64,000 nt of DNA, taken from NCBI GenBank assembly GCA_015847255.1, contig JADLZK010009286.1, forward strand, positions 80,826 through 144,825, in the 5' to 3' direction. Origin of the DNA: Hyparrhenia diplandra (Eukaryota > Streptophyta > Magnoliopsida > Poales > Poaceae). Within the stretch, counting starts at the first letter, position 1. The number at the start of each line of letters is the position of its first letter. Positions 36,360 to 48,234 of this stretch are shown piece by piece. The notes beneath the pieces are model-generated. The model was not told the origin of the DNA. It searched no databases and was given only the letters and a program-made list of their open reading frames with translations. Both the position numbers and the translations under genes were made by a program.

Positions 36360-37149
36360 TATTGGGGGAGAGCGAAACCCGCCCACCCCCTACGGTCGGC
36401 CCAAGGACTGGGTGGATCTTGAACAAGAGATGGCGGCGGCCCTAACGAAGCGGTCGGGCATTCGGCCTCTATGGACGAATGTCAATTCATCCGTCGAGGT
36501 TGAACCCGGGGGCCAAGAGTGCTCAGGTGAGGTGGTGACCGAAACCCGGAGCTTTCGCACCTTATGGTCGAAAAACACCGGTTTTCGGTAAGGCTCGACA
36601 CGCCGAATGATCGGGGATGAAGGCTAAGTGACCTTCGGCCGGGATGGCCGAATCGTCGAGGCTTTCGTCAAACCGTCTCACGCGGGCCGGGCCGCAACGC
36701 ACGGGCGAAGACTACAACATTCGGTTGATTGAGCCGGAAGGTCGTGAGAACAGTCCCAGCGAGTGTCGGGTTGAATCGATTCGTTCCGGTCCGCTCTAAC
36801 GAAACCAATCGCTCCCAGCCGGAAAACCGAATCCTGGCGGCTTTTTGTCTTTTGCGAGTTACGAGATCGGCGCCGTGGCATCGAGAGAAGATGCAATAGG
36901 AGGCGAAAAGTACCATCCTGCCCCCTTTGTCATTGACGGCAACGGTGAGGCCTAGGGTCGATAGAAGGGTAAAAATGGAATTGTAATAGTCTACGGACTA
37001 TAAATAGACCCCCCTGGGGGCTTTGTAAAAGGACTGAAAATTAATGAAAGGAGTGTTCCAGATTAGCATCCACCTTCGTGTGTTGAGTTTGGCCTAGTTG
37101 AGTAATTCGTCCTACCAAGGGGGGTAGCTTTCGAGGGGCTACACCAACA
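36360..37149 (+). repeat. Gypsy 3' LTR
   Basis: About 790 bp, from TATTGGGGGAGAGC (the first G is changed to A) to CTACACCAACA. It is followed by the AGGTT target duplication, and a purine-rich tract with GAGGGGG lies directly before it. Confidence 0.88.
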
Positions 37150-40100
37150 AGGTTCCAAGCCCTCACCATGATGTGTGGCATATAGTGAGAGTGACTATTG
37201 TCCTCATTAACATTGTTTGAACTAGTAGCCCTTGCATTGCTTCCTACTTGTAAAATTCCCCAAACCTAGTTTGTACCATTGGTTTTGACCACATGTAAAC
37301 CCTTCCGTGTTAAAAGTATCTCCAATTCCTGTTTGTCCATAGGCAAAGATGCGTACGCTATAGCCATCTAAGACAGAAATGACTAGTGGATGCGTGTCAG
37401 CGTACACAAATCGAATGTCTTGTTAGTTGTACGATCATTCACAATTACAATGTTCCCTTTAGTGCATCCATGGAAATCCACTATGTCGCTTTGGGGTCGG
37501 GTCGACATTGATTGAAAACCCTGATATTATCTTTTATCTCTTGAGCAATGTTGTAGGTCCTTCCCCTTGACTATCTATTTGTTGTACATGGATTTGTAAT
37601 CTTCACACTTGGTAACAAGACTCATTTCCAGCATGTGCATTTAGAAGCTCTATTTTAAGTCCGTCGACCTCATCATTGGCATAGGAAAGCTGATTGGACA
37701 AGCTAGTGCATTGGCTATAGGTGACCTACTCAATCTTCTTCTCAAAGTTTGGTCTCAATTTGCTTTCTCTAGTCTGCTGGTATCCTCTGCTCGTCTTCTC
37801 ACAAATGCTTTCAAGTTTTCTCCTAGAGAATCTTGAAACAAGCGTGTTAGTTTAGAATTTTCGTAGGATATATGACTGTTTTTGCTTAACAATAGTTGAC
37901 GTGATGTCACCCAATGTTGAAAGTGATTTGTCAATATGTCCCGGTTCCTTAAGTCGCTCAGCTTGCCCACCGGTCTAGAAGATATGCTCACTTCTAGCAA
38001 AATCTATAAAACACAACTTGCTATCTCGCACAATCTCCACTAAAGAGGTTCCAAACCCTCACCTTGATGTGTGGGATGTAGTGAGAGTGATCACAGCGCA
38101 TTAATATTGTTTGAACTAGTAGCTCTTGCATTGCTTCCGACTTGTAAAATGCCCCAAACCTGGTTTTTACCATTGATTTTGACCTCATGGTACCCTTCCA
38201 AGATAAATGTCCTTCCTATTCCTGTTTGTCCATAGGCAAAGATGCATAAGTCATAGACATCTAAGACAAAAGTGACTAGTGGAGATGCGTCAACAGTACA
38301 CATCTTAATCATCCCTTGGTGTGAACACTATCCAAATCAAATGTCTTGTTAGTTGTACAATCATTCACAATTACAATGTTCCCTTTAGTGGATCCATGGA
38401 AATCAACTATCTCGCTTTGGGGTCGGGTTGACATTGTTTTAAAACCCCGATATTTTCTTTTATCTCCGAACAACGTTGTCTTTGCTTCCCCTTGACCACC
38501 TGTTTTATTATACGTGGATTTGTAATCTTCACACTTGTTAACAAGACCCATTTCCAAAGCATGTGCATTTAGAAGCTCTATTTTAAGTCTGCCGACCTCA
38601 TCATTGGCATAGGAAAGCCGATTGGACATGCCATTGCATTGGCTGTAGGTGACCTACTCAATCTTCTTCTCATAGTTTGGTCTCAATTTGCTTTCTCTAG
38701 TCTAGTCGCTAGTATCCTCTGCTCGTCTTCTCACAAATGCTTTTAAGTTTTCTCCTATAGAATCTTGAAACAAGCGTGTCAGTTTAGAATTTATATAGGA
38801 TATATGACTGTTTTGCATGACAGGAGCTGACATGATGCCACCCAATGTTGAAAGTGATTTGTTAATATGTCCTGGTTCCTTAAGTCGTTCAGCTTGCGCA
38901 CTGGTCTAGGAGACATGCTCACTTCTAGCAAAATCTATAAGACACAACTTGTTATCTGCACAATCTCCATTAAAGAGGTTCCAAACCCTCACCTTGATGC
39001 GTGGCATGTAGTGAGAGTGACTGTTGTGCGCATTAATATTGTTTGAACTAGTAGCTCTTGCATTGCTTCCTACTTGTAAAATGCCCCAAACCTGGTTTGT
39101 ACCATTGATTTTGACCTCATGGTACCCTTCCAAGGTAAAAGTCCTTCCTATTCCTGTTTTTCCCTAGGCAAAGATGCATAAGCTATAGACATCTAAGACA
39201 AAAGTGACTAGTGGAGATGCATCAGCGTACACATCTTGATCATCCTTGGTGTGAACACTATCCAAATCAAATGCCTTGTTAGTTGTACCATCATTCACAA
39301 TTACAATGTTCCCTTTAGTGGATCCATGGAAATCCACTATGTCGCTTTAGGGTAGGGTCGACATTGTTTGAAAACCCTGACATTTTCTTTTATCTCTTGA
39401 ACAACGTTGTATTTGCTTCCCCTTGACCATCTATTTATTGTACATGGATTTGTAATCTTCACACTTGGTAACAAGACCCATTTCCAGCATGTGCATTTAG
39501 AAGCTCTATTTTAAGTCTGCCGACCTCAACATTGGCATAGGAAAGCTGATTGGACATGCTAGTGCATTGGCTGTAGGTGACCTACTCAATGTTCTTCTCA
39601 TAGTTTGGTCTCAATTTGCTTTCTCTAGTCTACCGGTATCCTCTGCTTGTCTTCTTATAAATGCTTTCAAGTTTTCTCCTAGAGAATCTTCCAACAAGCG
39701 TGTTAGTTTAGAATTTATATAGGATATATGACTGTTTTGCATAACAGGAGCTCACATGATGTCACCCAATGTAGAAAGTGATTTGTTAATATGTCCTGGT
39801 TCCTTAAGTAGTTTAGCTTGCGCGCCGGTCTAGGATACACGCTCACTTCTAGCCAAATCTACAAGCCACAACTTCTTATCTGCACAATCTCCATTAAAGA
39901 GGTTCCAAGCCCTCACCATGATGTGTGGCATATAGTGAGAGTGACTGTTGTCCTCATTAACATTGTTTGAACTAGTAGCCCTTGCATTGCTTCCTACTTG
40001 TAAAATTCCCCAAACCTAGTTTGTACCATTGGTTTTGACCTCATGTAAACCCTTCCATGTTAAAAGTATCTCCATTTCCTGTTTGTCCATAGGCAAAGAT

Positions 40101-41790
40101 GCGTACGCTATAGCCATCTAAGACAAAAATGACTAGTGGATACGTGTCAGCGTACACAACGTCTTGATCATCCCTTGCTGTGATCACTATCCAAATTGAA
40201 TGTCTTGTTAGTTGTACCATCATTCACAATTACAATAATGTTCCCTTTAGTGGATCCATGGAAATCCACTATGTCGCTTTTGGGTTCGAATTCGACATTG
40301 ATTGAAAACCCCGATATTATCTTTTTATCTCCCTGAGCAATGTTGTAGGTCCTTCCCTTGACTATCTATTTGTTGTACATGGATTTGTAATCTTCACACT
40401 TGGTAACAAGACTCATTTCCAAAGCATGTGCATTTAGAAGCTCTATTTTAAGTCTATCAACCTCATCATTGGCATAGGAAAGTCGATTGGACATGCTAGT
40501 GCATTGGCCGTAGGTGACCTACTCAATCTTCTTCTCATAGTTTGGTCTCAATTTGCTTTCTCTAGTCTGTTGGTATCCTCTCGCTTCGTCTTCTCACAAA
40601 TGCTTTTAAGTTTTCTCCTAGAGAATCTTGAAACAAGCGTGTCGATTTGGAATTTTTTTGTAGTATATATGACTGTTTTGCTTAACAATAGTTGACGTGA
40701 TGTCACCCGATGTTGAAAGTGATTTGTTAATATGTCCTGGTTTCTTGAGTTGTTCATCTTGCGCACCGATCTAGAAAACATGCTCACTTCTAGCAAAATC
40801 TATAAGACACAACTTGCTATCTGCACAATCTCCATTAAAGAGGTTCCAAACCCTCACCTTGATGCGTGGCATGTAGTGAGAGTGACTGTTGTGCGCATTA
40901 ATATTGTTTGAACTAGTAGCTCTTGCATTGCTTCCTACTTGTAAAATGCCCCAAACATGGTTTGTACCATTGATTTTGACTTCATGGTACCCTTCCAAGG
41001 TAAAAGTCCTTCCTATTCCTGTTTGTCCATAGGCAAAGATGCATAAGCTATAGACATCTAAGACAAAAGTGACTAGTAGAGATGCATCAGCGTACACATC
41101 TTGATCATCCTTGGTGTGAACACTATCCAAATCCAATGTCTTGTTAGTTGTACCATCATTCACAATTACAATGTTCCCTTTAGTGGATCCATGGAAATCC
41201 ACTATGTCGCTTTAGGGTCGGGTCGACATTGTTTGAAAACCCCGATTTTTTTTTCTTTTATCTCCTGAATAACATTGTATTTGTTTCCCCACTCAATCTA
41301 TTTATTGTACATGGATTTGTAGTCTTCACACTTGGTAACAAGACCCATTTCCAGCATGTGCATTTAGAAGCTCTATTTTAAGTCTGCCGACCTCGTCATT
41401 AGCATAGGAAAGCTGATTGAACATGCTAGTGCATTGGCTGTAGTGCATTGGCTGTAGGTGACCTACACAACATCTTGATCATCCCTTGGTGTGAACACTA
41501 TCTAAATCAAATGTCTTGTTAGTTGTACCATCATTCACAATTACAATGTTCCCTTCAGCGGATCCATGGAAATCCACTATGTCGCTTCGGGGTCGGGTCG
41601 ACATTGATTGAAAACCTTGATATTATCTTTGATCTCCTGAACAATGTTGTAGGTGCTTCCCCTTGACCATCTATTTGTTGTAACCTAACAAGACTCATTT
41701 CCAGCATGTGCATTTAGAAGCTCTATTTTAAGTCTGCCGACCTCATCATTGGCATAGGAAAGCTGATTGGACATGCTAGTGTAGTCTTTT
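37150..41790 (-). pseudogene. Kinesin-14 motor fragments, tandem array, right block
   Basis: About five head-to-tail units, marked by GAGGTTCC at 37149 (equivalent), 38045, 38975, 39899 and 40840, spacing 896-941 bp. A sixth piece (about 41220-41790) is internally deleted. Each minus-strand unit reads: pre-motor helix, STKGNIVIVN, FAYGQTG P-loop, then directly EVKINGTNQVWGILQVGSNA and SSNNINAHNSHSH (switch I), LCLIDFARSEH (switch II), NSKLTRLFQDSLG, then the next unit. About 60 residues normally between the P-loop and switch I are missing in every unit, so amplification followed that deletion. The P-loop is damaged (GQTGIGRT, GQTGIGDT, GQTGNGDT instead of GQTGTGKT) and switch II has DFARSE for DLAGSE. 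No working motor is possible. Confidence 0.8.
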
Positions 41791-43620
41791 TAGCATAGGA
41801 AAGTGAATCTTCTGTGGTCTCATCATCATACTCGATCCTATGACCTGTCTTTTTAGCAGTCTGTATGTTAAATTCAAGGTTCATGGAGACAGCTTCTAGT
41901 CTGATGCTTGAACATGCCCTTAATTCTTGATCCTTCTGTTAGAGGTCCCTGCAGCCCTTTCCTCTTCACTTGTAGGTTTTGTTATTCTTCCTGTTTTAGT
42001 TATAGAAAGTTGACGTCGCTGCTGTTCCTTTGATGTAATTTGGGAATGTGTCCTGGGAAGTAATGAGACTTGAGGGTGTTTCACCTTACTTTGCAAGTTT
42101 TCAACAATTTGTTCTTTTCCTTTGGCTTTGGTCTTAAAGTTTTATAATTTTTTTTTTTAGCTTTCTTAAATCTTCATCATTCTTACACTGAAGTTGTTTC
42201 TTATTCCTTACAAGCTCATGTTTGAGCTTTTGAAGTTTAGCGGTCTGAATCTTTTCCTTTGATAGTCCTAGTTCAATAGGCCAAACATGGCCGGCGAATA
42301 TTAATGAAGACAAGGTTTCTAAAACATCATTATCGGATGAGCTAATTTGCACAAACATAAATGATTTCAAGATTCCTCCTAGAAAATCTTACAATAAGTG
42401 TGTTAGTTTGGAATTTTTGTAGGATATATGACTATTGCTTAACAAAAGATGACATGACGTCAGCCAATGTAGAATATGATTTTGTTAATACGTATTGGTT
42501 CCTTAACTCGTTCAGCTTGCACACCGTCTTGGATACATGCTCACTTCTAGCCAAATCCACAAGCCACAACTTTCTATTTGTACAATCTCCATTAAAGAGG
42601 TCCCTTGCCCTCACCGTGATATGTCTTGCTTCCCTCACTGTGATATGTCTTGCTTCCTTAAGTCATTCAGCTTTGCGCTCGATCTTGGATACACGCTCAC
42701 TACTAGCCATATCTGCATGCCACAACTTCCTCGTCTATACATTTTCGAGCAAATAGGTTCCCAGCCCTCACCATGATGCATGGCATGCGCCGAGAGGATG
42801 ACTGTTGTCTTGATTAACATTGTTTGAACTAGTATCTCATGCATTGCTTCATGTTTGTAAAATGCCCCAAACCTGGTTTTGTATCATTGATTTTGACCTC
42901 ATATGGATGCATCGGGGAGTCTTTGGAGTCTTTGGCAATATCAGCTCCTTATTACTTGTCAAGTGGCTCAAAATTGAGTCTTGCGGGGGACAAAATTGGT
43001 GTATTGCTTTCTAAGAGAACCGTAGGCTGTGGAGGGAACTCCAGCTCATCTTTAGCATTCAACAGTAATCCTTTGCTTACCAATGTCCCTGCTTGTACTC
43101 CTACTATAACGAATCTGAACCAGGTTAAAATTGTCCTTTTACTCATGTGGCTCTCCTTGCGGATGACTAATAAAAAAAGTCATATTTGGCCTTGGCATTT
43201 TCTTCCCACCCTCAATTTCTACGGGCAAGCATGAAGGAAGACTACTAGAATGAGTTATTACAGAATCGTCGCATCCGCTAATGATCATAATCAAGCTGCC
43301 TTCAAACACTTGGACATCTAGCTCCATGATTTGGTAGAATTTGGACCCTCCTATGGCATCTTGGATATTAATTAATGCATAAACTGAAGCATATTTAGCA
43401 TATTCCTGTTTGTCCATAGACAAATATGTATACATTATAGTCATCTAAGACGAAATGACTAGTGGAGACGTGTCGGCGTACACAACATCTTGATCATCCC
43501 GTGGTGAGAACACCATCAAAAATCGAATGTCTTTTTAGTTGTATCATCAATCATCATTCATAATGACAATGTTCCCTTCGGTGGATTTAGGGAAATCCAA
43601 CGCACATTTTTTCCTCGATA
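41791..43620 (-). pseudogene. Diverged kinesin-14 segment, probable source-side copy
   Basis: Minus-strand kinesin pieces that differ more from the array: a P-loop flank at about 43410-43560 (with DKQ in place of the P-loop core), EVKIN at about 42900, a switch-II region KLWLVDLARSEHVSKT (about 42540-42580), and MKSFMFVQISSSDNDVLETL SSLIFAG (42370 down to about 42290) at the end of the motor. A Lys/Glu-rich coiled coil follows (to 42134). That motor end and neck are absent from the array units, so this copy keeps more of the gene. A 150-bp internal duplication lies at about 42590-42770. About 500 bp of foreign sequence separates the P-loop flank from EVKIN. Confidence 0.65.
42905..43405. other. 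Foreign 500-bp segment within the kinesin relic
   Basis: In array units the P-loop runs directly into EVKING. Here about 500 bp intervene. The minus strand of this segment has an open stretch (INIQDAIGGSKFYQIMELDV ..., to about 43139) with ordinary composition that I do not recognise. It could be the lost exon region, an intron, or an insertion; no target duplication is evident. Confidence 0.35.
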
Positions 43621-43754
43621 TCAACTCTTCGTCGCTTAAGGGTCGGCATCGACATGAGTTTGAGTTGCATTTACTGTTTTGGAAGATTTCGCCTTCCTTT
43701 TCTTTTGCTTGCAAGAAGCTTCATCCATGGAAATTGTCGTACACCTCCCCCTCT

Positions 43755-45120
43755 TACGAGGGGAGTTGAGTAGTTTAATTTGGTACCTCTACTCTTGCAG
43801 GCACATTCCTTGCAGGATTATAGGATTTCATAACACCCTTATAATCAGTAAATGAATCTGGCGTGTTATTTGCAATGTGTTGCAGATTGATTATTTTCTG
43901 AACTTGAAGTTCAGATTCTGAAGTACATGGATCATTGTTGGAGATGGCTATGGCATCCCAATTAATTTCTGGCATTGTCTATGTGATATATTGTCTCCCC
44001 CAATGCCGGGAAGTGATCTTCGTCAAAGATACAATCAGCATAACGGGCCGTAAATAGATCTCCTGTAAGAGGTTCTAAATATTTTATGATAGAGACGGTG
44101 ATTTATATCCCACATAGATTCCCAATTTTACGTGGGGGGCCCATTGTTGTACGTTGCGGTGGTGAGATCGGCACGTATGTAGCGCAAACAAATTTACACA
44201 GATGGGAAATGCTTAGAGGATTTCCACGTACTAGTTGCAAACGGGGGAGGTTGTATGATAAGCGGTTGGGACTTAATTGAATTAAGTTAGCAGCGTGTAC
44301 AATTGCTTGACCCCAACATGATGTTGGTAGATTGCTATTCTATAAAAAAGTGGTCTTGCAATAAGTTTGATTCTCTTGATGAGAGATTCTGCCAACCCAT
44401 TCGAGTGTGGACATATGGAGCAGAGTGTTGAACTTGAATTCCTAAGGCCATACAATAGTCATTGAAGGCACGAGAGGAAAATTCAGCGGCATTATCCATT
44501 CGAATTGACTGGATTTGATGTTCAGGATATTGCGCTTTTAGTTTGATAACTTGAGCAATTACTTTAGCAAATGCATGGTTTTGTGTGGAGAGAAGGCACA
44601 CATGAGACCATCGTGTGGATGCGTCTATTAAAACCATGAAATATCTGAATGGTCCAGACAATGGTTGGATAGGTCCACATATGTCTCCTTGAATGCGTTC
44701 AAGACACTTGAGTGGCTTAGCTTGAATTTTGAGGTAAGAGGGTCTCAAAATTAATTTCCCGATGGCACACGCAAGGCATATATAATCTGACGATTGGGGA
44801 AGGAACAGTTCTGTGCCGCCATGTTGGCGGCATTACCGAGTAACATTTCAATCATCCGTAGGAGATCGCTTTGGACATTGGGATGGGCGAAATGAAAGCC
44901 GCAAGCATGTGCATAATGAAAATGAAACATGATAGCTTGTAAGATCAAGTGAGCTAATGGCGACATTAGCAGCGGCATACCTTGATCAGCGGGGTTGGAG
45001 CAACGTGCTGATAACGTGTTTCGAGTAGGAATGCGAAAATGTAAAAGAGACAAGAGAAGAATTGTGTTCAAGCCCCTTCCATTGATCCTTTTCCATGTAT
45101 ATATACACAATGTCACATCA
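43755..45120 (-). mobile_element. Ty1-copia fragment with LTR end, internal deletion
   Basis: On the minus strand, an LTR tail with a TATATATACA stretch (about 45095) runs into ACACGTTATCAGCACG (about 45008-45023), the LTR-end/primer-site junction seen in one group of plant copia elements. The gag is deleted. GAG-pre-integrase and integrase follow (LERIQGDICGPIQPLSGPFR, about 44640-44700; SIRMDNAAEFSSRAFNDYCM, about 44455-44515), with the usual QNGLAES region damaged to RMGWQNLS. Then come the integrase C-terminal part (GDLFTARYADCIFDEDHFPA, about 44000-44060) and the linker (INWDAIAIS ... DSFTDYKGVMKSYNPA, 43775-43975). RT is absent. Confidence 0.75.
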
Positions 45121-45147
45121 ATGTAATGGAGGTTATGTAAAACATAA

Positions 45148-46122
45148 AACCAACCGTTGTTTCTATCCTCCTGCACCATCACCTCAATCTGTGCAAGCAT
45201 TCACTTTGGGCAATCGCGTGATATCACAGGGTCTTGGATGGGAATATTTTGATGTAGAATACGTTCGAATTCCTTCAGGCTATGTGGAATGGGGTACTGC
45301 AATTTTAAAGCATCACTGTTTAAATCTAAAAGGGGATGGAGAAGGCACCGATTACATGTATGGGGCCATTTATTTTGTTTTTACAGATATTTATCCTCGT
45401 GATCACCGGTGATGACCGTATGTTTGTCTTTTTGTTACAATTCAAGACACGTTAAGTTTGAGTTTCTAAGCTGCAACAATTCTAGTGAATCCTGGTCTGA
45501 AGGCGATGCCATTTGCATGACCACCTTTAACAAACTACTAGCTGCCGTAGGCAAGAATCTATGCTGTCATAGAAAGAGCTGTCGTGTTGTTTGGTCTTCT
45601 CATATGGATAAGATATCTGATGGCCGTCTATTGGCCTTATTATTTATGGAGTATGGTGAACGGGATTGGCTAAAGGATGGTATGAACCTTGCAGACTATA
45701 AGGTACGGTTGTGTGTTACCTTTTATACCACAAATTAAACAAAGCGCCGCTACCCAAGGAGTTCCCTTGGCCGCTGCCCAAGGAGTCTAATGAGCCACTT
45801 AACAATATGTCAGTAAGGCCTTTTTTTAACCATTCATCTTTTTGTCTATATTTGTACATTTGTACAAGTGTTTTACTTTTGTTGCATTCTTATGGCAACT
45901 AAGGGAAAGAAGCAGAAATCGCAAACTACTCCTGAGAAGGAAAATGCTTCTAGGAAGGCAAAAAGAAGGCAGAGGGCAAAGTAGAAAAAGAATGCAAAGA
46001 GCAACGATTGTGGAAGTTGGTTGGAACCCTTTTGTCATGTAAACAGTGCAGGCGATTAAGCCCCAAGTGTGGGAGATGGCTAGAACCCTTTTGTCGGGTA
46101 CATAGTGCAGGTGGTTAAGCCC
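45148..46122 (+). pseudogene. Plant-mobile-domain-type sequence, copy 1, decayed
   Basis: About 45148-45380 matches 46893-47122 closely (shared FTLGN, ISQGLG, EYFD, IPSGYVEWGTAILKHH, NLKGDGEGTDY), which is the N-terminal part of copy 2. After 45380 the sequences part. A frame at 45409-45738 (WSSHMDKISDGRLLALLFME) and a Lys-rich stretch (ATKGKKQKSQTTPEKENASR, about 45893) follow and are not recognised. A 56-bp tandem duplication (AACCCTTTTGTC ... GTTAAGCCC) lies at 46009-46122. The family call depends on copy 2. Confidence 0.45.
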
Positions 46123-46892
46123 ACTTGATGATTTGTAGCCTTAAATGTGTAGAGAATACCGTATTCCTGGTCATGGTATGGTTACTTAATGAACTGATGA
46201 TTGTCTTGGTAGCCTACTTGTTCTATGTGCCTTGCAAGCTATTAAGGCGGTGCTTTGAAAATTATTGTGCTTTTTCTGAGCCCTTAGGTCGATGGTAGTA
46301 ATCTCACTGCATTTCATACTTGGAGTTGAATCCAAGAGTTTGTGGTATGTCTTTATACCACTGTTCAACCGGTCTAGTGTCAACCATAATTTGCATCTTT
46401 TCCAATATTGACCCGTGCGCCCACGAAATTTTACCCTACCTCCTATTCACACTGTTTTACACTATCTCCATTTGTACCCTGATTTAGCCTACCATCCTTT
46501 TATTACCCTGTTTTACACCCTCCCTCCCAGCAGCCAACAGCATGTCTGCATCCCTCTTTCACTGGCTCCTCTCAATTCCATCTATTCGAGCCGGCAACCT
46601 CATCCATCTCTTGCTCACTCCTCCAATTCTCGTCTTGTACGACATGGGTAGGGACGAGACCGTGAAAGATGACAACAGTTGTAGTGCTTGTCCGCGCGGT
46701 GGATGGCTGCGATGGAAGCAAACGAGCTACCTCCTTGTTCCCTTGAGAGGCTGCCGCTTCCCAGAGTGATTCAATTTTAGACATGCCCCCACATCTGGAG
46801 ATGAGGCTAATCCTGTGATTATAGCACGTGAGTCAAAAATGGGTGAGATGGAAAATAGTGTTCGTGGGTGGAGATCAGTATCAACTTCACCC
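46123..46892. other. Between the two mobile-domain copies; no gene recognised
   Basis: Pyrimidine-rich plus strand at about 46410-46640 (short repeats of CCTACC and TTTTACACC). Nothing recognisable as coding or as transposon ends. Confidence 0.4.
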
Positions 46893-48234
46893 AGTCGTTG
46901 TTTCTATCCTCCTGCATCGTCACCTCAATCTGTGCAAGCATTCACTTTGGGCAATCACATGATATCACAGGGTCTTGGATGAGAATATTTTGATATAGAA
47001 TATGTTTGAATTCCTTCAGGCTATGTGGAATGGGGTACTGCCATTTTAAAGCATCACTATATGAATCTGAAAGGGGATGGAGAAGGCACTGATTACATCT
47101 ATGGGGCCATTTATTATTCTTTAGGGTGTTACCTTGTATCTCCTTCATTGCTTAAATCCTTCATAGAGATGGAACCCAGGCACAAACACTCTTAAATTTG
47201 TTGACGATGAACGCACTATAACCCTTTTAGACATGCTTCGAATCGAGGGTTTGCCCATAGATGAAGAATTTTATGAGCAATTTGTCCCTTCCAACCATGA
47301 GCAGGATCCTTCCTTTTATCACATCCCAAATGTTTATCTCAACTTCTGAAAGTATGGGGGGGCTAGAAGTGGGAGGTGAGGTTTCATTTCAGGAATGGTG
47401 TGATTATTTCCATAACACACCAGGAGGTCCTCCTTCATCCAATGATATTAATTCTTCGCTGACTTACAAAGCAATTTTCTTGGCGCTTTGGCTTTGTAGT
47501 TTTGCCATTGTTGGTGAAGGAGCACGGATTAGACCTGGGGTATTAGTCATGGCTTCTTGGGTGGTTGTGCGGCCATCGATACACTCTAGCGTGGCCTGTT
47601 CATTATATCATTGGCTAGATGGGTGCTTATATTAGGAACATTTTCGGTGATAGGATAAAGGGCATACCAATTCCACCTTATCATCATGTTTCAAAAAAAC
47701 CAATGATGGCAAATATTATGTTCAGGACTCCCCAAACGTTTTAATCCTGCAGAGGCCATCAATTTATTGTGTAAGGACGCTAGCTTTATTTGGTCTCCTT
47801 GTAAGCCAAATTTATCTCTCCATCGTAGAATGCTTCCTTTTAGATGTGCCAGCTTGTGCATAGCCGAGTCATACCACCCTGATTGCGTGGCTCGACAGAT
47901 TAAACTTGACTAGATGATCCCATATCTTCCATTGATAAATTTGTATACAGAGGAGGATTTCATAATTGATCATGCTTATTGGAGACACCTTTTACGCCTG
48001 GTTTAGGATAATTTGCATCCTGATGACGTCCGCATTGGTAGATGCACGGTGCATTGGATCAAGTGGTATAAAAATTTTTTAGAACTCTTTATCTCTATTT
48101 TGAGTGGCTTTGATCAGGGTATTGTTTTGGGTAGACTACCTTATGAAGATAGTAAGAGGCTAGCAATCGAGAAATTCGTTGTTAGCCATCGAATTTCATC
48201 ACATGATTCATCTGTAGTCATGGGGTGCTCTTGA
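46893..48234 (+). pseudogene. Plant mobile domain (aminotransferase-like PMD) sequence, copy 2
   Basis: The PMD family (PF10536) occurs in plant retro- and DNA-transposon genes and in a few domesticated nuclear proteins (MAIN-type). Visible in shifting plus-strand frames: SPSLLKSFIE then WNPGTNTLKF (about 47130-47195), ERTITLLDMLRIEGLPIDEEF (about 47208-47270; the LxGLPIDG-type core), VSFQEWCDYFHNTPGG (about 47380), and YKAIFLALWLCSFAI (about 47465-47510). The latter matches the family's FLALWL segment. A C-terminal stretch runs 48013-48234 (DDVRIGRCTVHWIKWYKNFL). At least four frame breaks or stops. Whether it belonged to a transposon or a gene cannot be decided here. Confidence 0.6.

Larger units (their letters stand above)
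24227..37149 (+). mobile_element. Ty3-gypsy (Tat-like) retrotransposon, 12.9 kb, both LTRs and target duplication
   Basis: The element has LTRs at 24227-25012 and 36360-37149 and a 5-bp target duplication AGGTT (24222-24226 and 37150-37154). A primer-binding site TTGGCGCCCACCG starts at 25013, and a purine tract with GAGGGGG sits just before the 3' LTR. Domain order gag, protease, RT, RNase H, integrase marks Ty3-gypsy. The long spacer after pol with an antisense frame resembles the Tat lineage (Grande/RIRE2-like in plants). It interrupts one unit of the kinesin array. Every coding domain is frame-broken, so it is non-autonomous as written. Confidence 0.9.

Noticed and set aside
22916..41790. 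CRISPR-like or satellite array because of regular repeats
   Set aside because: Units are about 0.9 kb and encode kinesin motor pieces on the minus strand; no short repeat-spacer structure.
43775..43975. 66-codon minus-strand frame as the kinesin N-terminus
   Set aside because: The peptide (INWDAIAIS ... DSFTDYKGVMKS) fits the copia integrase-RT linker, in line with the adjacent integrase relic.
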